Source: Protopterus annectens
Taxonomy: Eukaryota > Chordata > Ceratodontiformes > Protopteridae
Direction of reading: 5' to 3'
DNA: 64,000 bases
NCBI RefSeq assembly: GCF_019279795.1
Contig: NC_056732.1
Coordinates: forward strand, 1,076,816,740-1,076,880,739
Each line of letters opens with the position of its first letter. Position 1 is the first letter of the stretch. Below the pieces are notes generated by a model. That model did not search any database. It saw only the letters and a list, made by a program, of their open reading frames with translations, and was not told the origin of the DNA. The position numbers and the translations under genes are program-made. Of the stretch, positions 11,953 through 25,048 are shown one piece after another.

Positions 11953-14900
11953 ATATAAGTACACTTTTATCTGCTCTTTTGCATATAGTACTGTATTTAA
12001 TTTATTTATTTGTGTTTTCACTGAATATTAACTTGACTGAAGTTGTGTCTGTCTCTTTGCAGAGTACTTTTAGAATTTCTGTGTAGCCATTGATAGCAGT
12101 GGGGGGTAGTTTCACCTCATCACTGAATTTCTGTCTTGCCTTATATATGTGGTACATTTTGAGTTATCTCTGCTTAATATCAGAGCTTTGGCCAGCTAAC
12201 ATCTACCTGAAATCAGCTGGATGTATAAGTGAATTTAAGTACACTTTTATCTGCTCTTTTGCATATAGTACTGTATTTAATTTATTTATGTTTTTCACTG
12301 AATATTAACTCAACTGAAGTTGTGGCTGTCTCTCTGCAGAGTACTTTTTTGAATTTCTGTGTAGCCATTGATAGCAGTTGGGGGTAGTTTCACCTCATCA
12401 CTGCCATTCTGTCTTGCCTTATAAAAGTGGAAAATTTTGAGTTATCTCAGCTTAGTATCAGAGCTTTGGCTGCCTACCATCTACCTGAAGTCAGCTGGAC
12501 ATATAAGTGAATTAAATTACACTTTTATCTGCCCTTTTGCACATAGTACTGTATTTAATTTATTTATTTATGTTTTTCACTGAAAATTAACTCAAATGAA
12601 GTTGTGGCTGTCTCTCTACAGAGTACTTTTTAGAATTTCTGTGTAGCCATTGATAGCATTGGGGGTTAGTTTCACCTCATCACTGAAATTCTGTCTTGCC
12701 TTATATAAGTGGTACATTTTGAGTTATCTCTGCTTAATATCAGAGCTTTGGCCGGCAAACATCTACCTGAAATCAGCTGGATGTATAATTGAATTGAAGT
12801 GCACTTTTATCTGCTCTTTTGCATATTGTACTGTATTTAATTTATTTATTTGTGTTTTTCACTGAATATTAACTCAGCTGAAGTTGTGGCTGTCTTTCTA
12901 CAGAGTACTTTTTAGACCTTCTGTGTAGCCATTGATATCAGTGGGGGTAGTTTCACCTCATTACTGACATTCTGTCTTGTCTTATATAAGTGGTACATTT
13001 TGAGTTATCTCTGCTTAATATCAGAGCTTTGGCCGGCAAACATCTACCTGAAATCAGCTGGACGTATAATTGAATTGAAGTGCACTTTTATCTGCTCTTT
13101 TGCATATTGTACTGTATTTAATTTATTTATTTGTGTTTTTTACTGAATATTAACTCAACTGAAGTTGTGGCTGTCTCTATACAGAGTACTTTTTAGAATT
13201 TCTGATTAGCCATTTATAGCAGTGGGGGGTAGTTTCACCTCATCACTGACATTCTTTTTTGATATATAGAAGTGGTACATTTTAAGTTATCTCTGCTTAA
13301 TTTCAGAGCTTTGGCCGACTAAAATCTACCTGAAATCAGCTGGACGTATCAATGAATTTAAGTACACTTATATCTGCTGTTTTGTATATAGTACTATATT
13401 TAATTTATTTATTTGTGTTTTTCACTGAATATTAACTCAACTGAAGTTGCGGCTGTCTCTCTACAGAGCACTTTCTAGAATTTCTCTGTAGCCGTTGATA
13501 GCAGTGGGGGGTAGTTTCACCTCATCACTGACATTCTGTCTTGCCTTATATAAGTGGTGCATTTTGAGTTATCTCTTATTAATATCAGAGCTTTGGCTGG
13601 CTAACATCTACCTGAAATCAGCCTGACATATAAGTGAATTTAAGTACACTTTTATCTACTCTTTTGCATATAGTACTCTTTTTAATTTATTTATTTGTGT
13701 TTGTCACTTACTATTAACTCAACTGAAGTTGTGGCTGTCTCTCTAAAGAGTACTTTTTAGAATTTCTGTGTAGCCATTGATAGCAATGGGGGTAGTTTCA
13801 CCACATCACTGACATTCTGTCCTGCCTTATTTAAGAGGTACATTTTGAGTTATCTCTGCATAATATCAGAGCTTTGGCCAGCTAACATCTACCTGAAATC
13901 AGCTGGATGTTAAGTGAATTTAAGTACACTTTTATCTGCTCTTTTGCATATAGTACTGTATTTAATTTATTTATTTGTGTTTTCACTGAATATTAACTCA
14001 ACTGAAGTTGTGGCTGTCTCTTTGCAGAGTACTTTTTAGAATTTCTGTGTAGCCATTGACAGCAGTGGGGGGTAGTTTCACCTCATCACTGAATTTCTGT
14101 CTTGCCTTATATAAGTGGTACATTTTGAGTTAGCTCTGCTTAATATCAGAGCTTTGGCTGGCTAACACCTACCTGAAATCAGCTGGATGAATAAGTGAAT
14201 TTAAGTACACTTCTATCTGCTCTTTTGCATATAGTACTGCATTTAATTTATTTATTTGTGTTTTTCACTGAATATTAACTCAACTGGAGTTGTGGCTGCC
14301 TCTCTACAGAGTACTTTTTAGAATTTCTGTGTAGCCATTCATAGCAGTGGAGGGTAGTTTGACCTCATCACTGGCATTCTGTCTTGCCTTATATAAGTGG
14401 TACATTTTGAGTTATCACTGCTTAATATCAGAGCTTTGGTCGGCTAACAACTACCTGAATTCAGCTGGATGTATAAGTGAATTTAAGTAAACTTTTATCT
14501 GCACTTTTGCATATAGTACTGTATTTAATTTATTTATTTGTGTTTTTCACTGAATATTAACTCAACTGAAGTTGTGGCTGTCTCTCTACATAGTAATTTT
14601 TAGAATTTCTGTGTAGCCATTGATAGCAGTGGGGTGTAGTTTCACCTCATCACTGACATTCTGTCTTGGCTTTTATAAGTGGTACATTTTGAGTTATCTC
14701 TGCTTAATATCAGAGCTTTGGCCAGCTAGAACCTACTTAAAAACACCTGGACATATAAGTGAATTTAAGTACACTTTTATCTGCTCTTTTGCATATAGTA
14801 CTGTATTTAATTTATTTTTATTTTTCACTGAATATTAACTCAACTGAAGTTGTGGCTGTCTCTTTGCAGAGCACTTTTTTGAATTTCTGTGAAGCCATTG

Positions 14901-17476
14901 ATAGCAGTGGGGGGTAGTTTCACCTCATCACTGACATTCTGTCTTGCCTTATATAAGTGGTACATTTTGAGTTATCTCTGCTTAATATCAGAACTTTGCC
15001 CGGCTACCATCTACCTGAAATCAGCTGGATGAATAAGTGAATTTAAGTACACTTTTATCTGCTTTTTTCATATAGTACTGTATTTAATTTATTTATTTGT
15101 GTTTTTCACTGAATATTAACTCAACTGAAGTTGTGGCTGTCTCTCTACAGAGTACTTTTTAGAATTTTTGTGTAGCCATTGATAGCAGTGGGGGGTAGTT
15201 GCACCTCATCACTGAAATTATTTCTTGCCTTATATACGTGGTACATTTTGAGTTATCTCTGCTTAATATCAGAGCTTTGGCTGGCTAACATCTACCTGCA
15301 ATAAGCTGGATGTATAAGTGAATTTAAGTACACTTTTTTCTGCTGTTTTGCATATAGTACTCTATTTAATTTATTTGTGTTTTTCACTGAATATTAACTC
15401 AACTGAAGTTGTGGCTGTCTCTCTACAGAGTACTTTTTAGAATTTCTGTGTAGCCATTGATAGCAGTGGGGGGTAGTTTCACCTCATCACCGACATTCTG
15501 TCTTGCCTTATATAAGTGGTACATTTTGAGTTATCTCTGCTTAATATCAGAGCTTTGGCCAGCTAACATCTTACTGCAATCAGCTGGATGTATAAGTGAA
15601 TTTAAGTACACTTTTATTTGCTCTTTTGAATATAGTACTGTATTTAATTTGTTTATTTGTGTTTTTCACTGAATATTAACTCAGCTGAAGTTGTGGCTGT
15701 CTCTCTACAGAGTACTTTTTAGAATTTCTGTGTAGCCATTGATAGCAGTGGGGGTAGTTTCACCTCATCACTGAAATTTTGTCTTGCCTTATATAACTGG
15801 TACATTTTGACTTATCTCTGCTTAATATCAGAGCTTGGCCGGCTAACATCTACCTGAAATCTGCTGGACGTATAAGTGAATTTAAGTACACTTTTATCTG
15901 CTCTTTTGCATATAGTACTGTATTTAATTTATTTATGTTTTTTCACTGAATACTAACTCAACTGAAGTTGTGGTTGTCTCTCTGCAGAGTACTTTTTTGA
16001 ATTTCTGTGTAGCCATTGATAGCAGTGGGGGGTAGTTTCATCTCATCACTGAAATTCTGTCTTGCCTTATATAAGTGGTAGATTTTGAGTTATCTCTGTT
16101 AATATCAGTGCTTTGGCTGGCTAACATCTACCTGAAATAAGCTGGATGTATAAGTTAATTTACGTACACTTTTATTTGCTCTTTTTCATATAGTACTGTA
16201 TTTAATTTATTTGTTTGTGTTTTTCACTGAATATTAACTCAACTGAAGTTGTGGCGGTCTCTCTACAGTGTACTTTTTAGAATTTCTGCATAGCCATTGA
16301 TAGCAGTGGGGGGTAGCTTCACCTCATCACTGACATTCTGTCTTGCCTTATATAAGTCTTACATTTTTAGTTATCTCTGCTTAATATCAGAGTTTGCCGG
16401 CTAACATCTACCTGAAATCAGCTGGACGTATAAGTGAATTTAAGTACACTTTTATCTGCTCTTTTGCATATAGTACTGTATTTCATTTATTTATGTTTTT
16501 CACTGAATATTAACTCAACTGAAGTTGTGGCTGTCTCTCTGCAGAGTACTTTTTTGAATTTCTGTGTAGCCATTGATAGCAGTTGGGGGTAGTTTCATCT
16601 CATCACTGACATTCTGTCTTGCCTTATAAAAGTGGAAAATTGTGAGTTATCTCTGCTTAATATCAGAGCTTTGGCCGCCTAACATCTACCTGAAGTCAGC
16701 TGGATGTGTAAGTGAATTTAAGTATACTTTTGTCTGCCCCTTTCCACATAGTACTGTATTTAATTTATTTATTTGTGTTTTTCACTGAATATTAACTCAA
16801 GTTAAGTTGTGGCTGTCTCTCTACAGAGTACTTTTTAGAATTTCTGTGTAACCATTGATAGCATTGGCGGTTAGTCTTACCTCATCACTGACATTCTGTC
16901 TTGCCTTATATAAGTGGTACATTTTGAGTTATCTCTGATTAATATCAGAACTTTGGCAGGCTAACATTTGCTTGAAATCAGCTGGATGTATAAATGAATT
17001 TAAGTACACTTTTATCTGATCTTTTGCATATAGTACTGTTTTTATTTTATTTATTTTTGTTTTTCACTGAATATTAACTCAACTGACGTTGTGACTGTCT
17101 CCCTACAGAGTTATTTTTAAAATTTCTGTGTAGCCATTGATAGCAGTGGGGGTTAGTTTCACTTCATCACTGACATTCTGTCTTGCCTTATAAAAGTGGA
17201 AAATTGTGAGTTATCTCTGCTTAATATCAGAGCTTTGGCCGGCGAAAATCTACCTGAAATCAGCTTGACATATAAGTGAATTTAAGTACACTTATATCTG
17301 CTCTTTTGCATATAGTACTGTATTTAATTTATTTATTTGTGTTTTTCAGTGAATATTAACTCAATTGAAGTTGTGGCTGTCTCTCTACAGAGTACTTTTT
17401 AGAATTTCTGTGTAGCCATTGATAGCAGTGGGGGCTAGCTTCTCCTCATCACTGCCATTCTGTCTTGCCTTATATA

Positions 17477-20400
17477 GGTTCATAGGTTCATAGGTTCATA
17501 CTAGGCTATCTGCCCTAGAGCATTTACAAGCCTAGCCAGAGTGTGTTTGGCTTTCGCTACCCATTTTAAATGAATTTTGCTATGCCCTATTTCAAGGTTA
17601 GTATACTGTGCCTCTGTCTAACAGTGTCACAGAAGTGATACCAGGGGTAAATCTACGATCTCCCATCCACTCATCAAGATTGCTCTTGAAGAGAGTCAAT
17701 GAGAGACTCTGCCTAACCTGGACTGGGATTTTATTCCAGAGTGAAGGGAGCCTCTGGGTTATGAATCTATCCCTCCAGCATGTCCTATTTATTTCAGTGC
17801 TGAGGTTCAAGTCTCTCGAGCACATAGCTCAATGGGATTTGGATTTTCTGAGGTGCAGCATGTCCATTAATTCTGGGTTGGACATGGCTTTATACGTCAG
17901 GCAGAGATCGCCTCTGAGTAGGCAGTATGCCACTGAGTAGAGCTGGAGTTTCTTTAACCAGGCAGCATATGGCATCTGTTTCAGTCCTTTGATCCTCTTG
18001 GTGAGGTACTTTTGGGGTCTTTCCAGTTGCTGCAGGTGTCTGGTAAGGTACATCCCAAAAGGGGCATTGTATTTGATTATGGGCCTGATGAGGGATGAGT
18101 AAAGAGGCACGATGACCTCCCCTGATCTAGATGTGAATCCCTTCATGATTAGGTGGGCTATATAAAATGTTTTTCTAACCACTTTGGCCACGTGGTTGTC
18201 GAATGAGAGATTGCTATCAACTTGGGTCCCCAGGTCCCTAATTACTTCATCCATACTTAATGGATTACCACCTATGTGGTAATTTGTGGGCACTTTGTTT
18301 TTGCCAAAGGGGATGACTATACACTTTCTGGCGTTTAGCTTGAGGCCATGGCTTTGGCACCAGTTGTCTGTTTCTATGAGGCCCTTTTGTAGGATGCTTG
18401 TGTTGGCTGGAGAGTCGATTATGGCGCCCAGTTTGCAGTCATCTGTGAACTTTGTCAGCCACAGTCCTTCCATGTTGGCCTGTACCTCCCAGAAATATAT
18501 ACAGAACAAGAGAGGTCCCTGGACTGAGCCTTGTGGGACGCCACTTGTAACTGGTTTGGAGTCTGACATGGCTCCAGCAATTCTAACCATGTGGGTTCTG
18601 TCCTTGAGCCAGTTTGCAACCCATCTAGTGACATAGGGGTTTATATTTAAGCTGGTGAGCTTATCTATAATGCCCGAGTGGGGTATTGTATCGAAGGCTT
18701 TTGCAAGGTCCAAGTAGGCTGTGTGGACCACCTTCCCCTCATCAATGGCCTTGGTGACTGTTTCAAAGAAATTGACCAGGTTTAAGAGGCAGGATCTGTC
18801 CTTAACAAAGCCGAACTGGGTAGGATCCAGTGTCTGTAGGTCCCCAATATCTTTATTTATGAGGTCCATGATGATCCTTTCCATAGCTTTGCAGACCAAG
18901 CTAGTCAGGCTTATGGGGCGATAGTTTCCAGGATCCTTTGTGGAGAGGGACCACTGTTGCTGTACGCCACTCTTTGGGTACATATCCTGTAGTAAGGCTG
19001 AGATTAAACAGTAGTTTTATGTTTGGGTTTAGTTCTTCTTGGAGTCCATGTAGGACGCAGACCGGGACACCGTCTGGTCCCATTGATGCTTTGTTTTTTG
19101 CTTTGGAGAGGGCGGCTCTTACCTGAGCATCTGAGATGTCAGGGGGGGGCAGCACTCTGCTGGGATAGATATTTACCCTTTTGGTGGGGAAGGGGGGGAG
19201 AAGTTTGCGCTGAACCTGTCAGCTAGGATGTTGGCAATGTCTGTGGGTTCGGTGTATTTGTTGTCATTTTGGACTAATTATGAGCATATCTGGGAATTCC
19301 CACCCAGGTTCCTAACATAACTAAAGAAAGCCTTGTGATTATCCTTAGTGTCCTGTGCAATTTTTCTCTCGAAGCTGGCCTTAGACGATTTTATGAGTGC
19401 CCGTAGTTTTTTGCTAATACTAATCAGAGATGCCTTCCCTTTTTGGGATTTTGCTCTATCATGTAGTAGCTTCCTCATTCTATTGTATAGTTTGTTTATG
19501 GCTGGGGTTCACCAGACAGGATGCCTGCCTTTGGAGGATTGGGTCTTGGTTTTGTTTGGGATTGCATGATCCATGCATTCCTGAAGGAGTTCATAGAATG
19601 CGTTTATAAAGGATTCTGCGGTCTGGGCAGTATTTTCCACAGGCCCAGGGGCTTTGAAGGATTCCACCTCAGTTTGAGGAGTGTGAAATTTGCTTTAGAG
19701 AAGTTTTTCACTGTGGTTTTCTGGGCAGGGACTGGGGTCAGGATGTGAATATCTAGTGAGATTAGTTTATGGTCTGATCTTACCAGTGAGGGATACACTT
19801 CTGGTCTGGAGCATAGAGTCCCCATGTTGGTGATGATCAGGTCCAGTATGTTTTCCCCTCTTGTGGGAGTGGTAACAAGCTGTTCCATAGCATTTGAGTT
19901 TATAAATGCTAGGAACCTTTGGGCTAGGGTGTTGGAGCTAGAGTAATGCTCCCAGTCTATGTTTGGGTAGTTGAAGTCGCCCAATATAATGGTGTTTGGA
20001 GAGACCTTCATATTTTCCAGTGTTCTCAGGAAGGCCGAGTGGGGTTCCTGGGTTTGGGATGGTGGTCTGTAGCAGGCTATAAACTGGAAGGCAGTTTTAT
20101 CCACTGTTAGTTGCACATGGATAGTCTCTGATGCTTCGTGCTGTGCCACCAACCTGGAGGTGTGGGTATCTTTGAATCTTTGATGAATATTGATACTCCC
20201 CCTCATTTTGTGGTTCGGTCCAAGTTTTGGGGCTGAAAAACATGGTATGAGGTATAACCTGGTAGTGCTGGGGTGCTCTCAGGAGCCTTGAACCAGGTTT
20301 CTGTTACTGCACAGATATTGATGTTCTCCATGCTAAGCAGAGTTTTGAGTGTGTGCATCTTGAGGTTTAGACTTCTGGCATTGAGTAGCATTACACTTAG

Positions 20401-20499
20401 TTTCTTATCCCTTGTGATACCTATGGAGGTGGGCTTGTTTTTTGAACCTTGCCTAAAAAAGGCACTATGGGGGTGGCAAGAGCCTTTCCCAATATCCGA
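17477..20499 (-). mobile_element. CR1-type LINE copy 1, 5'-truncated, inside the satellite
   Basis: Read on the minus strand it holds the end of ORF1, all of ORF2 in broken frames, and a 3' UTR ending in (AACCTATG)n at 17477-17500. The junctions are sharp: satellite CCTTATATA stops at 17476 and AGTGGTACA resumes at 20500, together restoring the satellite word exactly. There is thus no target duplication and no loss, as is often found for CR1. Its 5' end corresponds to the ORF1/ORF2 junction of copy 2 (about 26030). Confidence 0.92.
17598..20391 (-). pseudogene. CR1 ORF2: AP endonuclease plus reverse transcriptase, decayed
   Basis: Pieces in minus-strand order: 20391-20203 and 20206-19604 hold the endonuclease, with LLNARSLNLK, the TETWF metal-binding Glu, ILGDFNYP and the SDHKL catalytic His. 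A linker follows at 19478-19278. 19155-18901 holds the start of the RT (ASMGPDGVP), and 18983-17829 the fingers and palm: GNYRPISLTSL, AYLDLAKAFDTIPHSG, TSGVPQGSVQGPLLF, and LTKFTDDCKL. In the last motif the usual FADD reads FTDD, although both Asp remain. 17825-17598 is the C-terminal tail, with RTCWRDRF and SLWNKIP. ORF2p would nick target DNA and prime reverse transcription. At least five frameshifts or stops separate the pieces, so the copy is dead. Related to copy 2 at roughly 80% by eye. Confidence 0.92.
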
Positions 20500-22103
20500 A
20501 GTGGTACATTTTGAGTTATCTCTGCTTAATATCAGAGCTTTGACTGGCTAACATCTACCTGAAATGAGCTAGACATATAAGTGAATTTAAGTACACTTTT
20601 ATCTGCACTTTTGCATATCGTACTGTATTTAATTTATTTGTGTTTTTCACTGAATATTAACTCAAATGAAGTTGTGGCTGTCTCTCTACAGAGTACTTTT
20701 TAGAATTTCTGTGTAGTGATTGATAGCAGTTGGGGGTAGTTTCACCTCATCACTGACATTCTTTCTTGCCTTATATAACCGGTACATTTTGAGTTATCTC
20801 TGCTTAATATCAGAGCTTTGGATGGCTGACACCTACTTGAAATTAGCTGGATGTATATGTGAATTTAAATACACTTTTATCTGCTCTTTTGCATATAGTA
20901 CTGTATTTAATTTATTTATTTGTGTTTTTCACTGAATAGTAACTCAACTGAAGGTGTGTCTGTCTCTCTACAGAGTACTTTTTAGAATTTCTGTGTAGCG
21001 ATTGATAGCAGTTGGGGGTAGTTTCACCTCATCACTGACATTCTGTCTTGCCTTATATAAGTGGTACATTTTGAGTTATCTCTTCTTAATATCAGAGCTT
21101 TGGCTGGCTTACATCTACCTGAAATCAGCTGTATGTATAAATTATTTTAAGTACACTTTAATCTGCTCTTTTGCATTTTAGTACTGTATTTAATTTATTT
21201 ATTTATTTGTGTTCTTCACTGAATATTAACTCAACTGAAGTTGTGGTTGTCTCTCTACAGAGTACTTTTTAGAATTTCTGTGTAGCTATTAATAGCAGTG
21301 GGTGTTAGTTTCACCTCATCACTGACATTCTGTCTTGCCTTATATAAGTGGCACATTTTGAGTTATCTCTGCTTAATATCAGAGCTTTGGCCAGCTAACA
21401 TCTATCTGAAATCAGCTAGATGTATAAGTGAATTTAAGTACACTTTTATCTGCTCTTTTGCATATAGTGCTGTATTTAATTTATTTATTTGTGTTTTTCA
21501 CTGAATATTAGCTCACTGAAGTTGTGGCTGTCTCACTACTGAGTACTTTTTAGAATTTCTGTGTAGCCATGGATAGTAGTGGGGGGCAGTTTCATCTCAT
21601 CACTGGCATTCTGCCTTGCCTTATATAAGTGGTACATTTTGAGTTATCTCTGCTTAATATCAGAGCATTGGCTGGCTAACATCTACCTGAAATCACCTGG
21701 ATGTATAAGTGAATATAAGTACACTTTTATCTGCTGTTCTGTTACAGTACTGTATTTAATTTATTTATTTGTGTTTTTTACTGAATATTAACTCAACTGA
21801 AGTTGTGGCTGTCTCTCTACAGAGTACTTTTTAGATCTTCTGTGTAGCCATTGATAGCAGTGGGGGTAGTCTCACCTCATTACTGACATTCTGTCTTGCC
21901 TTATATAAGTGGTACATTTTGAGTTATCTCTGCTTAATATCAGAGCTTTGGCCGGCTAACATCTACCTGAAATCAACGGGACATATAAGTGAATTTAAGT
22001 ACACTTTTATCTGCTCTTTTGCATATAGTATTGTATTTAATTTACTTATTTGTATCTTTCACTGAATATTAACTCAACTTAAGTTGTTGCTGTTTCTCTA
22101 CAG
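20500..22103 (+). repeat. Satellite array, ~281-bp unit, part 2 (5-6 units)
   Basis: Same unit and same orientation as part 1, continuing in register after the CR1 copy 1 insertion. It stops inside a unit at TCTCTACAG (22103), where CR1 copy 2 begins. Confidence 0.95.
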
Positions 22104-22340
22104 TAAGTTCCCCACCCACCTTCTCTGTTCTTGTTTTGATGTTCATGTTGGTGGCTTTGAAATTGCCCGGCACTCTTGTAGATTTCTATTTGGATACTTC
22201 TTCTTGGCCCATCTCATTTGCTCACTCAACTGAGTGCAGTGAGATCATATTCTGATTTCAGGCACTCCTACTGTGTACAAAGAGAGCATTTTGGAAGTAC
22301 AACCCCTGTAGCCTCTTAATCCTGCTCCGTTCCCTCCCTC

Positions 22341-22343
22341 AAA

Positions 22344-22399
<56 letters not shown>

Positions 22400-22400
22400 T
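22341..22400. repeat. A20 run followed by (AT)n microsatellite
   Basis: About 20 A residues are followed by about 38 bases of alternating AT with one G. It may mark an internal junction in the CR1 leader, such as the tail of an older retro-insertion. Confidence 0.9.
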
Positions 22401-22679
22401 TTTTAATTCAGCCACTCTTACTGTAACTGTCTTAGTTGCTCTTCTGTGTGCTGTTATCTGTTCAGTCGCTCTTTCTCTGCACTTATTACTGCTTGTTAGT
22501 AGCCTTCTAATTTACTGCCTTCTGCACTTTTTTTAGTGTTATTTTAATTGCATTTTTTTTAACTGTATTTCCTGTAGTGTTGCTACACACTTGGGTGTGC
22601 TGGCCTGCATTACAATTTGAATTGTATTTACTGCAGTTTTAGCTGCTTTTCTGTAACAAAAAAAAAATTCTAAGCTTGC

Positions 22680-24840
22680 TTCCTGCCTTTCCTGTAACTA
22701 GTCAAGTCCAGATACAGACTTGCTATATCCAGGACTGTTGGTAGCTTCTGAGCCCCCCAAGCCATGCTGTGTTAGAGGGAAGCCTTCTTGCTTATCAGTG
22801 GGAGTGATAAGCACTAGGTAGCCTATTTACCATGGGAAGAGTGGGTTTTTGGCCTTGAAATTGTAGTTCATTAGCCATTTGGGCAGTTTTTCCATCTCTT
22901 TCTTCTTTCTGGTTAAAAGCCTGTTTTGGTATGGTCCCCGCCTTTCCTGTAACTAGTGTAGTCCAGGTACAGATTTGCTGTATCCAGGACTGCTGGTAAG
23001 CTTCTGAGCCCCCCAAGCCATTCTGTGTTTGAGAGAAGCCTTCTAGCTTATCAGTGGGAGTGGTAAGCACTAGGTAACCTATCTACCACAGGAGGAGTGG
23101 TTTCTGGCCCAGAAATTATAGTTGATTGGTCATTCAGGAAGCTTTTCAATCTCTTTCAACCTTCTGATTTAAAAGCCTGTGTTTGCACTTGTTTCCTGCC
23201 TTTCCTGTTACTAGTTTAATCCATGTACAGATTTGCTGTATCCAGGACTCTTTGTAAGCTTCTGAGCCCCCCAAGCCTTTCCGTGTTGGAGGGAAGCCTT
23301 CTAGCTTATCAGTAGGAGTGGTAAGCATCAGGTAGCCATCTACCACAAGAGGAGTGGTCCCTGGACCAGAAATTGTAGCTATTGGCTGTTTGAGCAGTTT
23401 TTTACATCTCTTTCAATTTTCTGGTTTGAAAGCCGCACTTATGCTTGTTTCCCGCCTTTCCTATAACTAGCCTAGTCCAGTTACAGAGTTGCTGTATCCA
23501 GGATTGTTACTAAGCTTCTGAGCCCCTCAAGCCTTTCTGTGTTGGAGGGAAGCCTTCTAGCTTATCAGTGGGAGTGGTAAGCACTAGGTAGCCTATCATC
23601 CATGGGAAGAGTGAGTTTTGGCCCAGAAATTGTAGTTTATTTGGCCATTTTGGCAGTTTTCCAACTCTTTCAACTTGCTGGCTTAAAAGCCTTTTTCCCC
23701 AGCTTTCCTGTAATTAGTCTAGTCCAGGTACAGATTTGCTGTATCCAGGACTCTGTAAGCTTCTGAGCCCCCCACGACTTTCTGTGTTGGAGGGAAACCT
23801 TCTAGCTTATCAGTGGGATTGGTAAGCATTAGGTAGCCTATCTACCACAAGAGGAGTGGTTCCTGGCCCAGAGATTGTAGCTATTGGCTGTTTGGGCAAT
23901 TTTTTTCCATCTCTTTCAACATTCTGGTTTAAAAGCTGCACTTGCGCTTGTTTCCCACCTTTCCTGTAACTAGCCTAATCCAGATACAGAGTTGCTGTAT
24001 TCAGGACTGTTGGTAAGCTTCTGAGCCCCACAAGCCTTTCTGTGTTGGAGGAAAGCCTTCTAACTTATCAATGGGAGTGGTAAGCACCAGGTAGCCTGTC
24101 TACCATGAGAGGAAAGGTTCTTGGCCCAGAAATTGTAGTTTACTGACCATTTGGACAGTTTGTCCATCTCTTTCAACTTTCTGGTTTAAAAGACCACATC
24201 TGTGCTTATTTCCCATCTTTCCTATAACTAACCTACTGGGTAGCACTAGAAAGCTTTAAACTGATACGAGCCTTCTAGATTAGAAGAGAGAATTTGGAGT
24301 GATTAAGCATCAGTTTTCTGTACTTTCTTGCTGTACTTAACTGTTTTCTGCCTAAATGCAGATTTTCCAGCATTTATTGTGATTTAAAAGCTTGTTTTTT
24401 TCACATATTGTACTTATTTGTCAGCCTGCACTTTTAAAAAGTTGTTTTTTTTTGTTTAAATAATTTGTTTAACTGTTGTAGGCTACACACTAAAGTGCAA
24501 TAGCATTTTCTGATCGTTCGTAGTAGTTTAAAGCTGCTTTAAGAGTATTTTTTTACTGTTTTTGCCTTATCTTTTCAAAAAAACAAACAAAAAAAAATAA
24601 AAACATTCCTTGTTTCCTGCCTTTCCAAGTTAGTATATTCCAGTTTTCAGGCTAGTGCTGAATTCAGGGCTGTGATACTAGTTTCTGAGTTGCCCATACC
24701 TTACTTGGATAGAAGGAAGTTTCTCTGTTCACCTGTGAGTGAGGGGAGCTTTGAGCAACCTATCTGTACCTGAAGGAGTGGCTCCAGCACAAAAGTTAGT
24801 AGTTTATTGGTCATTTTGGGCTAATTTCTATTTCTTTCCT
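22680..24840 (+). repeat. Tandem ~256-bp monomers in the CR1 5' region
   Basis: The word CTTCTGAGCCCC recurs at about 22748, 23004, 23262, 23518, 23763 and 24021, so the spacing is 245-258 bases and there are six monomers. A seventh, strongly diverged one lies at 24600-24840 after a T-rich spacer (24240-24600) that itself resembles 22500-22680. Each monomer has CCTTTCCTGTAACTAGTC, TACAGATTTGCTGTATCC and AGCTTATCAGTGGGAGTGG. Their position right before ORF1 suggests promoter-bearing 5' UTR monomers; the promoter role is inference. Confidence 0.8.
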
Positions 24841-25048
24841 TTCCCTACAATAAAAACCGCGTTTGCACGGTTTTGCACACTGGGCAGTGCTGGTTAGCTA
24901 CGGTTAAATTATTGCCTGCTCCACTAAGTCTCCTCTTCAGTTTTTCCCTTGAAACTAGTCTAACTCTCAACCTAAGCACTCAAAAAGCATCTTACAACCC
25001 AGCACTTGCCCAGACCTAATAGCAAGCACTAATATACCCTGACACTGA

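Larger units (their letters stand above)
4285..17476 (+). repeat. Satellite array, ~281-bp unit, part 1 (about 46 units)
   Basis: Head-to-tail copies of one unit recur every 275-290 bases; for example the word ATTGATAGCAGTGGGG lies at about 15457 and 15739. Each unit holds CTCTCTACAGAGTACTTTT, CCTTATATAAGTGGTACA, AACATCTACCTGAAATCAG and TTTTGCATATAGTACTG. Copies differ by scattered substitutions and small indels, and no higher-order period is obvious by eye. Many units leave a frame of about 71 codons open. The peptide recurs only because the DNA recurs; copies carry stops and frameshifts and lack any known domain. The array contains a 500-base gap and a CR1 remnant at 11344-11952. Confidence 0.95.

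Noticed and set aside
4344-22000. Recurring ~71-codon peptides in the satellite (SFTSSLTFCLALYKW type)
   Set aside because: They recur only because the DNA unit recurs; units carry stops and frameshifts, and there is no domain, start context or splice evidence.
22104-22680. CRISPR-like or phage-type arrays among the tandem repeats
   Set aside because: Units are too long and have no unique spacers; the setting is eukaryotic.
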